Shown in pieces: positions 1 to 13,226 of a stretch of 64,000 nucleotides of DNA (position 1 is its first letter; each line of letters opens with the position of its first letter). A program made the translations under genes and the position numbers. The stretch is from positions 3,100,001-3,164,000 of the forward strand of contig JAMWBK010000003.1 of the NCBI GenBank assembly GCA_029953675.1, given 5' to 3'. The stretch comes from Rhodosorus marinus. Taxonomy: Eukaryota > Rhodophyta > Stylonematophyceae > Stylonematales > Stylonemataceae. The notes beneath the pieces were generated by a model. The model made no database searches. It had not been told where the DNA came from and saw nothing but the letters and a program-made list of their open reading frames with translations.

Positions 1-3000
1 CTCCGTGTTGTCGGGAGAATGTTGTACGAGCTTGGAAAACGAGCCCACGAGTTCCACACGAGAAGCCAACTCGCCTATAGACGAAGAGCGAAGAAACTGA
101 TCAAGTGTGGACAGGACCCCCGCCATTCCAGAGCCGTCCTCGGGCTCAAGCAAGTGCCTTCGCACGATCTCGAACATATGAGGGAACCACCTGCCTGTGA
201 TCTCCTTTGGTGCGACGATTCTGGAGGCCAATATATTCGGCCAGGATGAGATCTCATAGCTGCGCCATTTTGCAGTGAGAAAAGCCAGCTGCCTCTCGTC
301 TTCACTCAGTTTTAGGTCGCTCTTCGCATAGAAGCGATTCCACTCATCAACAAGTCGTAAGAGACCTTCTACTGAGACCGTTAGCCTCGACAGCGATGTA
401 GAATAGTCGCTGTTAGAAATTTTTGCGGCAAGTGACTCAATCCGGCCCAAGACCGGATGCTCCTCCATGGACAAGTCCCGCTTCAACCTTCGAACGTTCT
501 CCGTTAGCAGGGACAGACGCACGACTATGCTGCGAATCTCCTCCGGGAATGCATCCTTGTAAAAGTTTCGACTAGTCTTGCTCGTGCTCGGTAATGCATA
601 GCCTATCCAAAAGAACAAACAAAGCAGGGTGCGGTTGCAAAAATAAGAACTGGGGCCTAGTTGAGTACTTGTCGTTTGACATATCGGTCCACTGGATAGT
701 CCCACCGTTCTCCTTGAGGCATAAAGTTGCAGAAAGGTGCGCGACGGCCGCTTGCTGGCTTAACACTCTACTGGACATTGGCTGCATGCATGGGTTTTTT
801 GAAAGCAGCTCGTAAGCAACGTGGAAGGATTCCGCATAGGTCTGCACCAAAAACTGGCTCTTTGAAGATGCGTGTTGTTTCCAGTCCGCATTGACCAACC
901 CCCGAAAGATCTCCCATATTTGTTGCATGCTGTCTGTGACGCTCTGACGTTTTGGCTTATCACCTGCATTCTTCTCCGCCATTGAGATCCCTCCGAATGC
1001 GTTCGCTATGTCATAGTCAACTTCAACGTCGCCGAAGGTTGCTCTGAAATCTCGTTCTTCTGCTTCCTCCAAAGACTCGTTAGGCCTGCAGACGCTTCCA
1101 TAAGTATACAGACTCTGAGCATTCGTTATTTCCCACAGCTTAGCGTCTTCTAAAACTCTCCACGACTTGATATGAGCCTCCACAGCGCTATATATAGAGG
1201 ACCATTCCTCGCTTACGCTCGAGGCTTTGTAGGCGAGCCTGAGCAACGTGACCTTCTGAAGTCCCAAGTTCGTTGCGAATCGCTGATGAAAGGTTTCCCT
1301 TAGGTTGGACATTGGCATGCTGACAAGGTTATCCACCGTACTCAGGACAGCGTCACCTCCTTCATGAACTTTCAGTGATGTCAGGTAGAGTCGAACGCCG
1401 AGGCGAAGCCTCTCCAGGCCCAAGGCCACCCCACCGAGAGCGTCACGCAGGTGACTGGCAACTCCATCGATTTTGTAGTCCCGCGTGACATTCGCTACTG
1501 AACCCTGCCACGCTCTTTCCAAATCACTAGCCCTTCCCACGTCAGTGCCCATCCTCTTAATAAGATCAGCTACCTTGTCTCCGGACGCGATCTCGTCGCA
1601 GAACCTCCGCAAGCGATGCCAATGCCTATCATAAGGATCCAGCGTTTCAAGTCGAGGCACAATTCTGTCTGCCGTCACCTCAATCAGAGCACGATCAGTT
1701 TCCATTTCAGCTTCCAGATTTTTTTGTCGGGTGACGGTTGCCTTCTCATCATGCCCAAGACGAACTGCGGCCATTACATTCATCGCGGTGACTCTTGCTT
1801 TGAATCGGACCAGAACTTCCGTCGCAGCATTTGACAGCTCCTGAGCAGCCACGGCAGGATCAATTTGGTGCCCCGGAAGAAACTTATTGATCAAGTCCTG
1901 CCCGGAAGAGATCCACATCCGTGCAACTGCATCAAGATGAGCCTAATCAGAACAAGAAAAAAGGGCGAAAAACGTGTGAGTTTTGTAGTTCGAAATCTTC
2001 GTGTACCCTCACCCGCTTTTGCTCTCCAGCCTTCCTTACCTTCACGCCGTCGACCACAAGCGGGTCCCCTTTCGCTAACGTGCTTAATCCCTCAAGCGCT
2101 TCAACTCCTCCCAGCCATGAGTTGGAACCAGAAACCACCGTGCCAGCAAGTCGGAAAGTCTCTTCTAGATAAGTAGATCTGTTCTCTATGGTGAGGTTTC
2201 GAGGTCTGCTTCCGATAAACATGGAAAACAGCAAAGGGAGGATCAGCTCGTACTCTTTTACGTCCTTGATTCCACCAAGCTTGGGTAGGGGAACTCACCC
2301 GCCCCTGTGTTGCAAGGAGAGCATCATTTTCAAGGGACCATCGAAGATCAGAGCTGAAGCCGGACCGGTAAGGGCCCAGTCAAGGCTACTAGGAGGATCG
2401 ATTCGCTTATTCCACTCCCAAAGCCGCTGCAGCCACTGCAGCTCAGATTCAATCTCAGAACCTGATCCCCACAACACTCTTTGCAAGGACACCAACGAGT
2501 TCGGAGAGACGCTACTGGATTGCAAGCCGTAGGTCAAAGCTGCCAAGGCATTGAGTTTGGACTTGGAAAGGAGAGTCTTCAGAGAATATGCCAGAGAAAC
2601 TCCATCGAGATATTTCGCTGTCGGGACGAGCTTCGGATCCTCAACGTCCACGCCGCTACCCATCTTTAGCAGGTTGGTAAAGCCATGTAGCTCCGACGCA
2701 AGCGTTTTTGAATTGTTACCTACGTCCGTTGATAGTGTACAAAGTGCCTCCACAACAAACTTTTTGGTCTGCGGATCTCTGATGACCTTTCCTTCACCCT
2801 CGAGCACCCTGAGCACGGACGTTAAGGACGTCTCCAGTTCCAAGAACAAGAGACTTTTGGGAACTGGTAGGTCCTTAACTCGAACCAAGGCGCCCAATGG
2901 TTCGTGGAGAAGAAGGGCCTCGGCAGATGCCCCGTCAAGCAGCTGTATAAGAGATGGGCTGGTCGCTTTCAGGTAGTGGAAGAGAACGATCAATCTCTCG

Positions 3001-6000
3001 GCCACAGACCCATGGTGGTCTTCACTACTGGAAACAACTATTGCCTTCTTCAATATCTCCAGGGCTCTGAGCATGGACCTCTCATCCACGTACTGTTCTT
3101 GCGAAATTGTAGCTTCTGCAAGCTCCGCCACAGCTGATATTATTCGCAAGCTACGATCAGATCGCTTTGAACCTTCCATCCCTTTCCTCATGTTGCGCTT
3201 GATGCTGCAAGCAAGATGATGACTTCGGCTCGAAGGTTGCTCTCGGACACTCAACAGTGACAATTTCGCGATTTCAGCGGTCTCACGTATAGCAGCATCT
3301 TCCTGCTCAAAGGAGGACAGTTCATCGATACGGATTTCTCGATCACGTTCCACGTAATTCGACACATACTCAGCGAAGACCTCTTCAATAATCTTTGAAC
3401 GGGTGCTGGCTTTCGGGTATAGCCCTAACATCGCTACAGGCATCTCGCGGCTCTCGGAATTGCGGAAGCCATTCAAAAAACGTGAGACGTAACCCGCGGC
3501 TACGAAGCCAGTATTCTCTGCCTCAACATCAACCTTAAGCAGGTTGTGGATTGCGACTGCCTCCATGTGTGCCTCGAAGCAGTCCGTATTGGCTCCAATT
3601 TCTGCAGCAGAACGGTCCAGAATACCATGTTGATGCTCCTTCACTTGGAGAAGCTTGTCAAGTATTTCCTTCGGCAACTCACGATATAGCTCTAGCGTTG
3701 CCTCTTGAATGGCGCTGAGCCACGGTTTTCCATGAGCAACCAACAGTCTGGATCGTAGCGGGATCTGTTGTGATGGTGGCTTTTCGTTTGGAAACTCATA
3801 TGCAACCCATTTGTCCAGCTCTACGAGGAAGTTTGAAACAGACCCCAGAGGTCCCGGAATACCTGATCCAAAGGCAAATGCCGACAAGTTGTCATTCGAG
3901 GCACACGCTTTGCCCCCCATTGCAATCTCCACGCAGCGGTTGCGCAATGCTTTTGATATGTCCCCATCCCTGGGGTCCATTGTCATGAAAAGTCGAAAAT
4001 TCCGATGCGGTCGAAAAACTTGTGGATCGCCGTTGTCGTCCGGTGGTGCTTCCGCAAGGATACTTTCGCCACCAGGCTTCTCGAGAAGAGGATTCAATCT
4101 GTCCAAAACGGCATGGGGAATCTGGAAAAGCTCATGCGTATTAGATCCGTAGGTTTTGATCACAAATGCTTGCGTGTTTCGACGATTCCATATTTCTTCG
4201 ACAAGTACCTGGTTAGCATTCCTCAACAAGACCCAATCACCACGTTCAGCTGCTTGAACTAGTTCGCTTCGGGTCCATCGGAACGCCGCCCCGTCGGAAA
4301 TTGGTATCGAATCTAATTGCTCCCGGATACGCGACAATCCTGAAGAATCATGCGAGCTCAAGCGAGAGCACACGTCAAGGAGTGCCCGAATCTGTTCCAG
4401 CAACGATTCGTCATGAAGCTTGCCATTGTAGTAGGCCTTTACCTATCAACGCAAGGGTTCACCAAAATCAGCGACCGAGCAATCTCCGCAACGAAACCAA
4501 AGACTTGTGAGAAAGCCAGGAAGCTAGGGTTTCCAACCCACCGCGTTATCAGCAGAGATCCTCGCGTGTTCAACATTCGCTGCTCCAACATCATCTGCGT
4601 CGGAAATTAGGCTGCGTACTAAATGTGAGGCTATGCTGTCAACCTTTGACTTCACTTCTAGGAACCCCTTCATTTGATTGTGCTGCTCATACCCGCCCAG
4701 CAGGTCACTTGTGTCAGAAGCGGAGGACAGCCATACCTAACCATTCGGAGTATTCGAGGGAAAAAGAGTTTGTGTTAGAGATATAACAGGGCAGGTTTTC
4801 TCTTTGGACTTACGGACCTGCCTAAGCTGAACTCCACAAATGTTGGCAAACGCGTTGAGAAGCGATTCCTTGCCGGAATCAGAAACACCTCTCAGGCAGA
4901 CAGGCCAGCAATGCCCCTAAAGAAACCAAAAAGAAGGAGCATTTAGCTACCAGGGCAAAAGGCTCTTGTTTAGAAATGGCCAGCTTACCACGGATAACGC
5001 GATGGAACGGAGGTGACCCAGTTGGGAGTTGAGAATCTGTGGATGCGGCTTCAGACCAGGTCTAAACGCGTCCTCAGGCAAATAGTCACCTCTAGGAAGT
5101 GTTTGCGGGCCAATCGTCAGAGTTTTTGCGCTGATTTGAAGCCTCGGTTCTTCCTCAAAGATGGCACAGTAGCCGAAGGCCTTTTCGAATATTCGCCGGG
5201 ACACCTCTTGGATCTCGTCCCCGTCGTTACCACTCAGGACGAGTCGTTTCCGGATCAACGTGTCATATACATCTTCAACGCTCACCGTAGACTTTCGCAA
5301 CTCAACCCACCGCAAAACATCGCGGAGGTTTAAGTCCAGCAAACCCTGCTGGTAAAGCTCGCGCATCAACACTGACAAGGAGGTTAGCTCTTGTGGCTCA
5401 ACCCATGGGTAAAGCGTACTAGCAATAAGCACAATGTCCGTGTCATCCAGTCGACGCACGTAAACTCTCGTGAACCTGTTTATAAAGCTTTGGGGTAGAC
5501 GCCTTCTTCCACCCCCCTCGTTCGCTGGATTTTGAGCACCGAAAAGTCGGAATCCGTTCGCAGCTTTTACCTCTCGCTGCAGCTCGGGAATGAAAGCAGA
5601 CTGTCTGTGGTCAAGTACAGAGTTCAACCCCTCGAGAACAGACTGTGATGCTAGGTTCAACTCATCTAGAAGAATCCAATGACCACCTCGCATAGCGCTC
5701 AGCAGGGGTCCTTCCTTAAACCTGAACTTTCCAGGTATGGCAGTTGGAACGTCACATCTACAACGGCACGAGCAAACAAAGCTTTCAGACTCTCTTGCTA
5801 TACATTTTGCTCTACAAGAAAATGCTGATTGACAAAAAAAAATTTGCGAGGATCACTACCCGAGGAGGTCAGCCATTTCAGTGTGCTCCGACAAGTTAAC
5901 CCGCACCAGGAAGTACCCGCTGGCTTCAGCGAGCGCTTCAACCATGGACGTCTTGCCTACTCCTGGCGGCCCTTCAAGCAGAATAGCCCTTGGCAACAGG

Positions 6001-9000
6001 AACGCCCGTGCCACACGAGCACAGTTTCCAGCAGTACCTCGTGTATTGTATGCGTACCTGTTCGAGACGGCCGATGTGAGATGTTACGTCGCAATGGAAC
6101 CGCATCTTGGCCTTGGCATAAAAAAAAGCGTGGGCCTTACCTTAAGGCTTCCGTTTGGTTTCTTCGAAGGCCACGTCTGATGCGGAAAACAGCAAATTGA
6201 ACTCCTTCTTCATCAACGATCATGTCAACCGTTTTCGTGAAGTCAGCCTCTCTAGCCTGAGCCCGGACATCCGTCTCCTCGATGCTGTCGATAATCCGTT
6301 CCCATGCGAGTTTACTGATGTCTGAGGTAGGAAACCCTCCAACAAGGCTGTTGCCGGACATAAGCTCCATTCCATCGAGCAGAATCAAGCGCACTCCATG
6401 TGCGAGACCCACTTGTGGTCTTATACTGTATTGTTCTGCAGCGTTTCGAATGAAGCTGCACCAAGCTGTAATGTCTCGAAGCGACAGCGTGATATCGTGC
6501 TCCGAACCCCATTTGGCAAAGTCAACGATCACATCCGCGACCATTCTCTCTTCCGTAAGGTCACCTTGCAATAAATCTCTCGTCAGCCTCTCAAAATCTT
6601 CTGATTCTGGAGGTGGACACCATATTTCCGTGAACCTATTCTGCAAAGCAGGGGACAGCTCCTTCTTTCCAAAATCCCCTCCTGGATTCATAGTTGCGAG
6701 AACTTGAAATTTCGGATCAGCGACAATGATTTCCGCTTGAGGATCACCCCCCTTTTCTGCGAGGAACAAGGTCCGCTCCGGTTCCAACACAGAATTCAGT
6801 CTTTCTGCCACAGCATGGTCAGCCATGTTCAGCTCATCGAGTAGAAGGCAGGATCCGTCGCGCATGGCTGCTACAAGTGGCCCATCACACCATTCAAACA
6901 GCTTACCGGAACTTCTATCAGTAGTCCTCGTCGGTCGATAACCACCGAGGAAATCCGATGCTTCTGAATTGCGATGGAGGTTGACAGTGTACAGAGATAC
7001 TCCGAGCGCCTCGGAGACTACTTGGCACGCCGTAGTTTTGCCTCCGCCGGTTGCGCCTACGAGAAGCGCTGGTTCTCCGTGAGTTGCGCATTCCCAAGCG
7101 AGAGCGACCATTCGCATCATGGCCTTGGTCGGGTATACTTGGAGTCGCTGGACCACTTCTTGAATTGCTGGATTCGACCAGACGCTTTCGTATAAGTTGT
7201 GGCTGCAGATTGATGCTCGGCAGTATTTCTCTATTATTCTCCGTATCGTATCCACCTGTCTAGGGTCTCGCGCTCTCTCAGCCAACAGAAAAAAGCCAAA
7301 GTTCGCGAGCTCTTGCCGGTCCCTTGGCAACCTTGAAGCCCAGCGAAACAGATCCTTTGCGTGAGAGAAAGAGGCAGAGAAGTCCTGAGCATGGCGTACA
7401 TACAGAAGGTGAGAAACAGTTCTCTGGCGACTTACTCGAGCGGTAACAAACCCGTCCTTGCCTTGGAATAGTTTTGATGAGCTTCGCTCTATCTGGAGGT
7501 CGTGCATGATTGCTATCATACTCTTTGCAAAAGACTCAGGAACTCGGCCCCGGTGACAAAGGACTGCACTGAGTTCCTCGTCGGGCATACTGTTTATATG
7601 GATTTCGATGAATCGACTCAGAAACGCCTGAGAAAGCTGCTTCCTTCCACCGTACAGGCCGGGAGGGTTTTGAGTGGCAAAAAGCGCAAATTTCGGGCTC
7701 GCCTTCACCACCTCCCCGGTCTCGGGAATCGTCAGCTCTCGATTGTCGTCCAGCAATCGATTTAGGGCTTCGAGAACTTCTCCCGGGGCAAGGTTCAGCT
7801 CATCAAGAACGATCCACCACCCTTTCCGAGCAGCTTCGACTAGAGGACCTTCCTTGAAACATGGGACACCGTCCTCATTCACTATGTAACCACCAAGGTA
7901 TTCGGCGACATCTGTGTGCTCGTGGTTGTTGATACGAATGATCTTGTGCTTGGTCCTTCTTGCCAAATAGGACACCAACGAGGTTTTACCCGCCGCGGTT
8001 GGTCCTTGAAGGAGTACCGGCAGCTTGTTCGTACCGACTGCCACCGCTCTAGTGACTTCTTCCAAGGTCTTAGCAACGCTTGGAGTAATCACGAAGGCGT
8101 CGTGCTGTACCACCTCACTAGCGTTCCCCGATTCAACCAAAAAACCTCCAATTTTGATACAGTCCGACACTGAAATAAAGTCCGAAATCCTCCTCCACGT
8201 TGAACCTGCGAGCAGTATTTCCCGGGAGAGTCTGAGGACGGCATCGCGGGAAGAAGCGGGAAGAGGTGTGACAAAAGCGAGTATTGAACCCTCGTAAAGC
8301 GCTACAGAGGCGAGGTCGCGCGGGAGAAGCTCGAGCTGTCCACGAGCAAAGTCTAGCATTCTAGAGAGAGACCTCAGGCTGAAACGTGGCTTGCGACCCG
8401 CTGCGTCCTGAATGAGTCCATCCTTGGAAAGCTTGCGACAGCTAATGAAGAAGCGTGAAACTCTGTCAGCAACATTGTGATCCTCTTTCGAAGCGCTGGC
8501 GGCGGTACGATGCAACCTGGAGAGCACAAAGATCAGCAGATCATCATGAGACTCCATGTCCGCCACGAAAAATTCTGTGAACCTAGCGCGAATCGAGTCT
8601 GGAAGCTTCTTCTTCCCCATGTCTGTTGGTGGGTTCATGGCCGCGAAAATCGAGAATCCAGAATTCGCCCTTACGAACCCTCCCTGTCCTTCTGGAGCCG
8701 GCAGGCAGTAATCGTCCAGTAGACTAACCAAGCTCTCAAGCGCTTCCACAGGTGCGAGGTTGATCTCATCGAGGAGCACCCAAGACCCTTTTCGCATTGC
8801 ATTCAACAACATACCCTCTGCATAGTGAAACTTCATTGTCCTTCTCCGCTTGTGTGGAGACGGAGATTCGGTGGACTTGGCCTCTTCACCTGCCAGCACT
8901 TCCAGCTCCCTCAGCCCACTTTCTACCGCCCTCCACAGGTTCGTGACGCTCTCGCTTGTACTTCTTCTGCCGGACGGTAAAGTATTTAACACTTTTCTCA

Positions 9001-11432
9001 TCAATCGGGCAGACTTGTGCAACTGTTTTCTTCTAGCCATTCGAAACAAACTATCGAGGAGCTCCTTGTTCTTTGACAAAGAAAACGAAGCCCGAAAAGC
9101 ATGGTCGAACAACGCTACTGTCGACTGCAGGGTTCTTTGCACATCTGTTGGCCGATATCCACCTAGACAAGGGATTCCGGCCGTATGAGAAAAGAAAAAC
9201 ACGTCTCTGAGGATATACCTTGTGGTTTCCGATATGAGTGCGTACCAACAAGTTCATTTACATCGCTCTGCTGGGACATATTTACAACCACCAACGTCTT
9301 CCCGCAGAGCCTCGCTAATTCCTGTACAATCGCAGTTTTCCCAGTTCCTGATTCACCATTTAGTAGTACAGACTCACCCACCTCGACACATCGCCCAACA
9401 CGCTCCAGGAGACGTAGAGACTCCCCTGCTGGCGCAAGCTTGAGCCTCGCAGTTTCACTCTTGCGAGCTGACTCAAGAGTAGCCCGACCGATCTTCACAA
9501 ACCCTGGTTCAAATTCGACAGTAGGCTTAATCAAGGAGTCGAAATTCTGCCCAACCTCAACAGGTGCACTCCAGGCATCACAGATGGCCGCAATCGCGGC
9601 TGTCCGATTATCTGGTTTCATTTCCGAAGCGCACATAACGTCCACCGTTTCTACGACCGCAAGCTCCACCGTCACTGAAGAAGAAGAATGGCAATGAGCA
9701 AGAAGAAACGGGGCAAGGAAATTGCTTCTAAATAGTAGAAACCGTTACACTAAGACAAGACGAAGCCATGAGACCACGCACCTTCCTTCAAAGCAATTAA
9801 ACGCTTGCATACTTTGATTCCTTCCCTCACTGAGAGCTGTTTTGAGAGATTTTGAGATTGCGAGGGCAACTGGGATATCCGGTCGATGCTCTTAACAACT
9901 CTTGCGACACATTCCTCAACTTCAGGAAATCGCTCACATAATATCCAACCCATGGCCTCCTTTGAGTAGCTTGCCATTTGAATCCTACACCATGTCTGCG
10001 ATCCACCCGGGGGTTCCCATGCTCGATCTTCTCCTGCAAAAATGGGCAACCGGAAAACATTCTGTTCTTCAGCAAGGACTTTCCACAAACGATCTAGCGG
10101 CTCGTTCAACATGTACCAAGACACTTACGTGTTGTCCTGGTAGCAATTATCTGATACCCACTAGCTACTTTCAAACTTTCTCCTCCGCCACGTACTTGAA
10201 AGCTATCCCCAGGCCTTAGATTCACAAGTGCCTCAACTATGGCCTGTACACCACTGGAAGCAGCCTGTCTGGTGGGTCCAGGCAACCCTTCCAAAACCAC
10301 CCATCTACCATCTCGAATGGCACATCCAAGTGGTCCAGGCCTCCATCGAAACTCACCATTCTTCTCCGGAACAACTGAACCAAACATGTCGTTAAGATCC
10401 TCCTCTGCGCTCGAGCTGCCATCCAAGTGTATTCTAGCAAGCCCGCTGATGTCGGTGTACATGTCCATGAGCACAAGGTCACAAAAGGACGGCAAATCAT
10501 TCAGTGAAGCGCTCCATAAGCAAGGCTCAGACGTCCGAAAAAGCCGAGCTTTAGCTTCAGAACGCGAGATAGATTCGAATGACCGAGAATACGCAGCACT
10601 TGTGCTGAGATGCGCGGACCCCATAAGCACAGGGTTGATCTGGACCGCGGCTTTCCTGATCTAGAACTGCAATGTAACGATACGCGCTGTCCCGATTCAC
10701 GAAAACGGGCCTAAAGACTTGACATAGACCTTACCCGGATTTGTGCATAGCTTGAACAGACCCGTTCCCGGTGACGGTGGCCATGAAGTTGATCAGCTCC
10801 GACTTTCCGGAACCTGGTGGCCCCTCCAAGACAATAGGGACACCACTGGAAAGGCCCGAAGCAAAGAGCTTGGCTGCGTAGATGAGCTTGTCATTACACC
10901 ATACGATGGTAGCTTGCGGTGGATTGGAAGATTGTTCTGCTCTGATGTGTATATTCACGCCGTGTATGTTCACAAAGTCAGGCGAACTTTTCGTTTCCAC
11001 ATCTGGCTTTGATGCGTTGTTGACGTTTTCACTAGCCGAATCTCGCTGCAGAAGGAAATTTCTAGCCTCCCTTACACCTTCAAGTTCACACATGAGCTCC
11101 TCCGGAATTTTTTCAGGTAGAACGGAAGCGTTTGAATTCAGATACGCCCACGCTGTTCTGGCCATGTTTGATCCAGCGGCAGCTCTTCTGACGAGGCCGT
11201 CTCTATCGATCAAATACTGGGCACGAGCACCCATTCCATAACACAACAAAGCTGCGTGCACGTCGTCTTTCACGGAAATACCACTTGACAGCAAAACAGC
11301 TGCCACAGCCTCGGAACCTCGGCAGATAGCCATCACCCGACATACATCCGCCTGGTTTCCATCCATGATCAGCTGATGTGCTCGACGGGGCATAAACCCC
11401 TCCCCATCACGGCAAAGCTCGAGATAATTCAT
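1..11432 (-). CDS. MDN1: Midasin, AAA+ ribosome-assembly ATPase (partial, 3' end beyond left edge)
   Basis: Midasin (Rea1/MDN1) is a dynein-like six-AAA ATPase that strips assembly factors from pre-60S particles in nucleolus and nucleoplasm. Walker A motifs read in order on the minus strand: AAA1 GPPGSGKS (near 10.8 kb), AAA2 GESGTGKT (9.3), AAA3 GPTAAGKT (8.0), AAA4 GATGGGKT (7.0), AAA5 GPPGVGKT (5.96), AAA6 GVSDSGKE (4.87). Walker B-type LLDEINLAP, VLDELNLAP, LLDELNMAD and LLDELNLAS follow in AAA2-5; AAA6 has LLRNAN instead. Linker sequence follows, so the acidic region and MIDAS domain lie off the left edge. Introns I could place include 572-668, about 1948-2017, 2251-2294, 4122-4208 and about 10650-10734. 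The start at 11432 is the first Met before AAA1; a short upstream exon is possible. Identification is very secure; exact exon limits are less so. Confidence 0.95.
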
Positions 11433-12242
11433 CCTTACGACGACGCTCAGATCCTCTTTCTAGTGTTCAACCATGTCCTTCTCCAGAACTCCAATCCATT
11501 TCCTCAAACCCATCCACCATCGAAAACCAAAGATCCCGAAAACCGGCAAGCACACGCTCCCTGGACCACTTATACACTAATGGAAACTTCTCTCTGAGCT
11601 TAAATGTTATACGGTTCTACAGGTCAGCGAAAACCTAACGCAGAATACCTGCTGTTGTCGTTCAGTCCCGAAAGAAGCGGAAGAAGCACATCGCTCCGAT
11701 CAAAGACATTTGTCTCTTCGAAACGCTTGCGAACGCCAAAATTGCTCGTGAACTCACCCTGAAGTTTTATTTTTCTGGTTGTTGTCACCTGCTTTTGTGC
11801 AACGACTACTCTTTGACGGGTCCCTTTTGGCAGTGAGACTCGATACTTCTTAAGAGAGGACAGGTTATTGAAAGTGCGATGCGAGACGAGGCAAACTGCT
11901 CTTGGCAATCGCTCATATAATAGCTAAACGGGCAAAGCTCCGGGTTTCTGTTCGGTCTGCTAAGGGACAGCCTTTTTTGTTGTGAGCGGTGCGGCAACGT
12001 ACACAACTTCGGTATATTGAGACTCCTCTGCTTAAAAATTCGTCTGTTTCGTCGCTTCACAGTCACCCTTGTCGAGTGGTTTTTATTTTGTTCTCGGTCA
12101 GCACAGGCTTTTCTCAAATGGTACACCCTCAAGATGTGGCAATGAACACTTTGCTGAATTCGAGTTGTTCGGGTTATACAGAGTTTCCTTTATATGCATC
12201 AGCTCTTGGCTGTTTTGTGCTCCTAATACGCAGGAGAACTTC
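11433..12242. other. Intergenic stretch between midasin and the Brr6-like gene
   Basis: This 0.8 kb stretch separates the midasin start from the 3' end of the Brr6-like gene. Two overlapping minus-strand frames (11624-11908 and 11806-12132) are rich in Lys and Arg and resemble nothing I recognise. The first contains a donor-like GTGAGT after about 50 codons, so a small spliced gene or a midasin 5' exon cannot be excluded. I see no tRNA-like or repeat structure. Confidence 0.4.
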
Positions 12243-13226
12243 TTAGTGAATCGAAGGCTTTGAATACCCATGCTGAGGATAGGGAGTTGGTCTATGTGCA
12301 ACGACGTCTCTTGATGCTACAGAGAGTCGTCTCGTCAAGAAGAACGCCAGTACAAGGAAGATTCCGAGGAGCACAGATTTGTAGGAGAGCACTACGGGGA
12401 ACGCATTCAACAGAACTGCAACCAGAATGCTTGACCTGCTGTGTATAGCTTTTTCGTCCATTAGTCGACAACTCTGCATTGACTCACAAAACTCCTCCAT
12501 TGCCGGTACAAGGGTCTCCGGGTCGCCGCAACCTTCCTTAGCATAAGATAGTTCACATTGGTCTTTCACAACGCGCCGCTCCAAGATCTCTTGGCGAATA
12601 CGATCTCTGGTATCTAACGCTACTAGCACCGCAAAGGTCACAATCAAAGCGGTCATAAACAGAGTTGCAACGACTGTAAATCCTGTTGCACACCATGAGC
12701 GAACCCTCTGAATGCATCATCAGATAGCAAGAGACAGATCAGTCTCAACAATCAGCAAGAACATGAAAGAGAAGGAACCATTACCACATACGCACTTACC
12801 AAGTTGGCTTCCTCCGAATAATCCCTTTTCCCATACGCGAGGCACTCGCGGGTTGAAACACCACCGGCATGTTTCTCTCGATAAGCATAGACAAACTTCG
12901 CCTCGTGCTCGTGCGGAGCACTCCAGTTTACTTCCATTACGAGAGAAGCCTTGGCAAGTGAGAAGTACCTCAACCCATCTGCACGAAGCGCCCAATCCCC
13001 TTCTCCAATCGCGGCTTTTCTCGATATTCAACTTATAGCCTGATTTGTCCAATGCAGGCGTTTGCTGAAGAGTCAGTTTGACACCTGCTTCGCTAGTCAA
13101 ATCCGGACCTTGTTCAAGGCGGCAGTTAACGACACCTGAGGCTAAACCTTCAGGAACATTTCTTGAGTCGGGAATTACATGTCCATATGTCCATAGACAA
13201 GCACCTGCAAGGTATCGGTGTGACAT
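12243..13226 (-). CDS. Brr6/Brl1-like nuclear envelope membrane protein
   Basis: Brr6/Brl1 proteins sit in the nuclear envelope/ER and assist nuclear pore assembly and membrane lipid balance. The last exon shows the family signature: a membrane segment (GFTVVATLFMTALIVTFAVL), then a short lumenal domain with four cysteines in the pattern CELSYAKEGC, VPAMEEFC and SMQSC, an Arg-Ser pair, the tail LSYKS, and a second hydrophobic segment. Intron 12708-12799 (GTAAGT...TTCAG) joins in phase to an upstream exon (LRYFSLAKASLVMEVNW). A further intron of about 70 nt near 13012-13081 would restore frame to the ATG at 13226. The N-terminal 160 residues match nothing I know. The family call rests on the Cys-rich domain and is good; the first intron is inferred. 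Confidence 0.72.

Noticed and set aside
572-668. Apparent stop codon and frame change in midasin suggesting a pseudogene or frameshift.
   Set aside because: A canonical 97-nt intron (GACAA|GTACTC...GACTAG|TCGAAAC) joins MSNDN to RNFYKDAFPEE and continues as good linker sequence, so the gene is intact here.
13012-13081. Frame change in the first Brr6-like exon region.
   Set aside because: An intron with donor GCAG|GTGTCA and acceptor AAAAG restores one frame (EAAAIGEGDW), so a frameshift is not needed, although the splice sites are weak.
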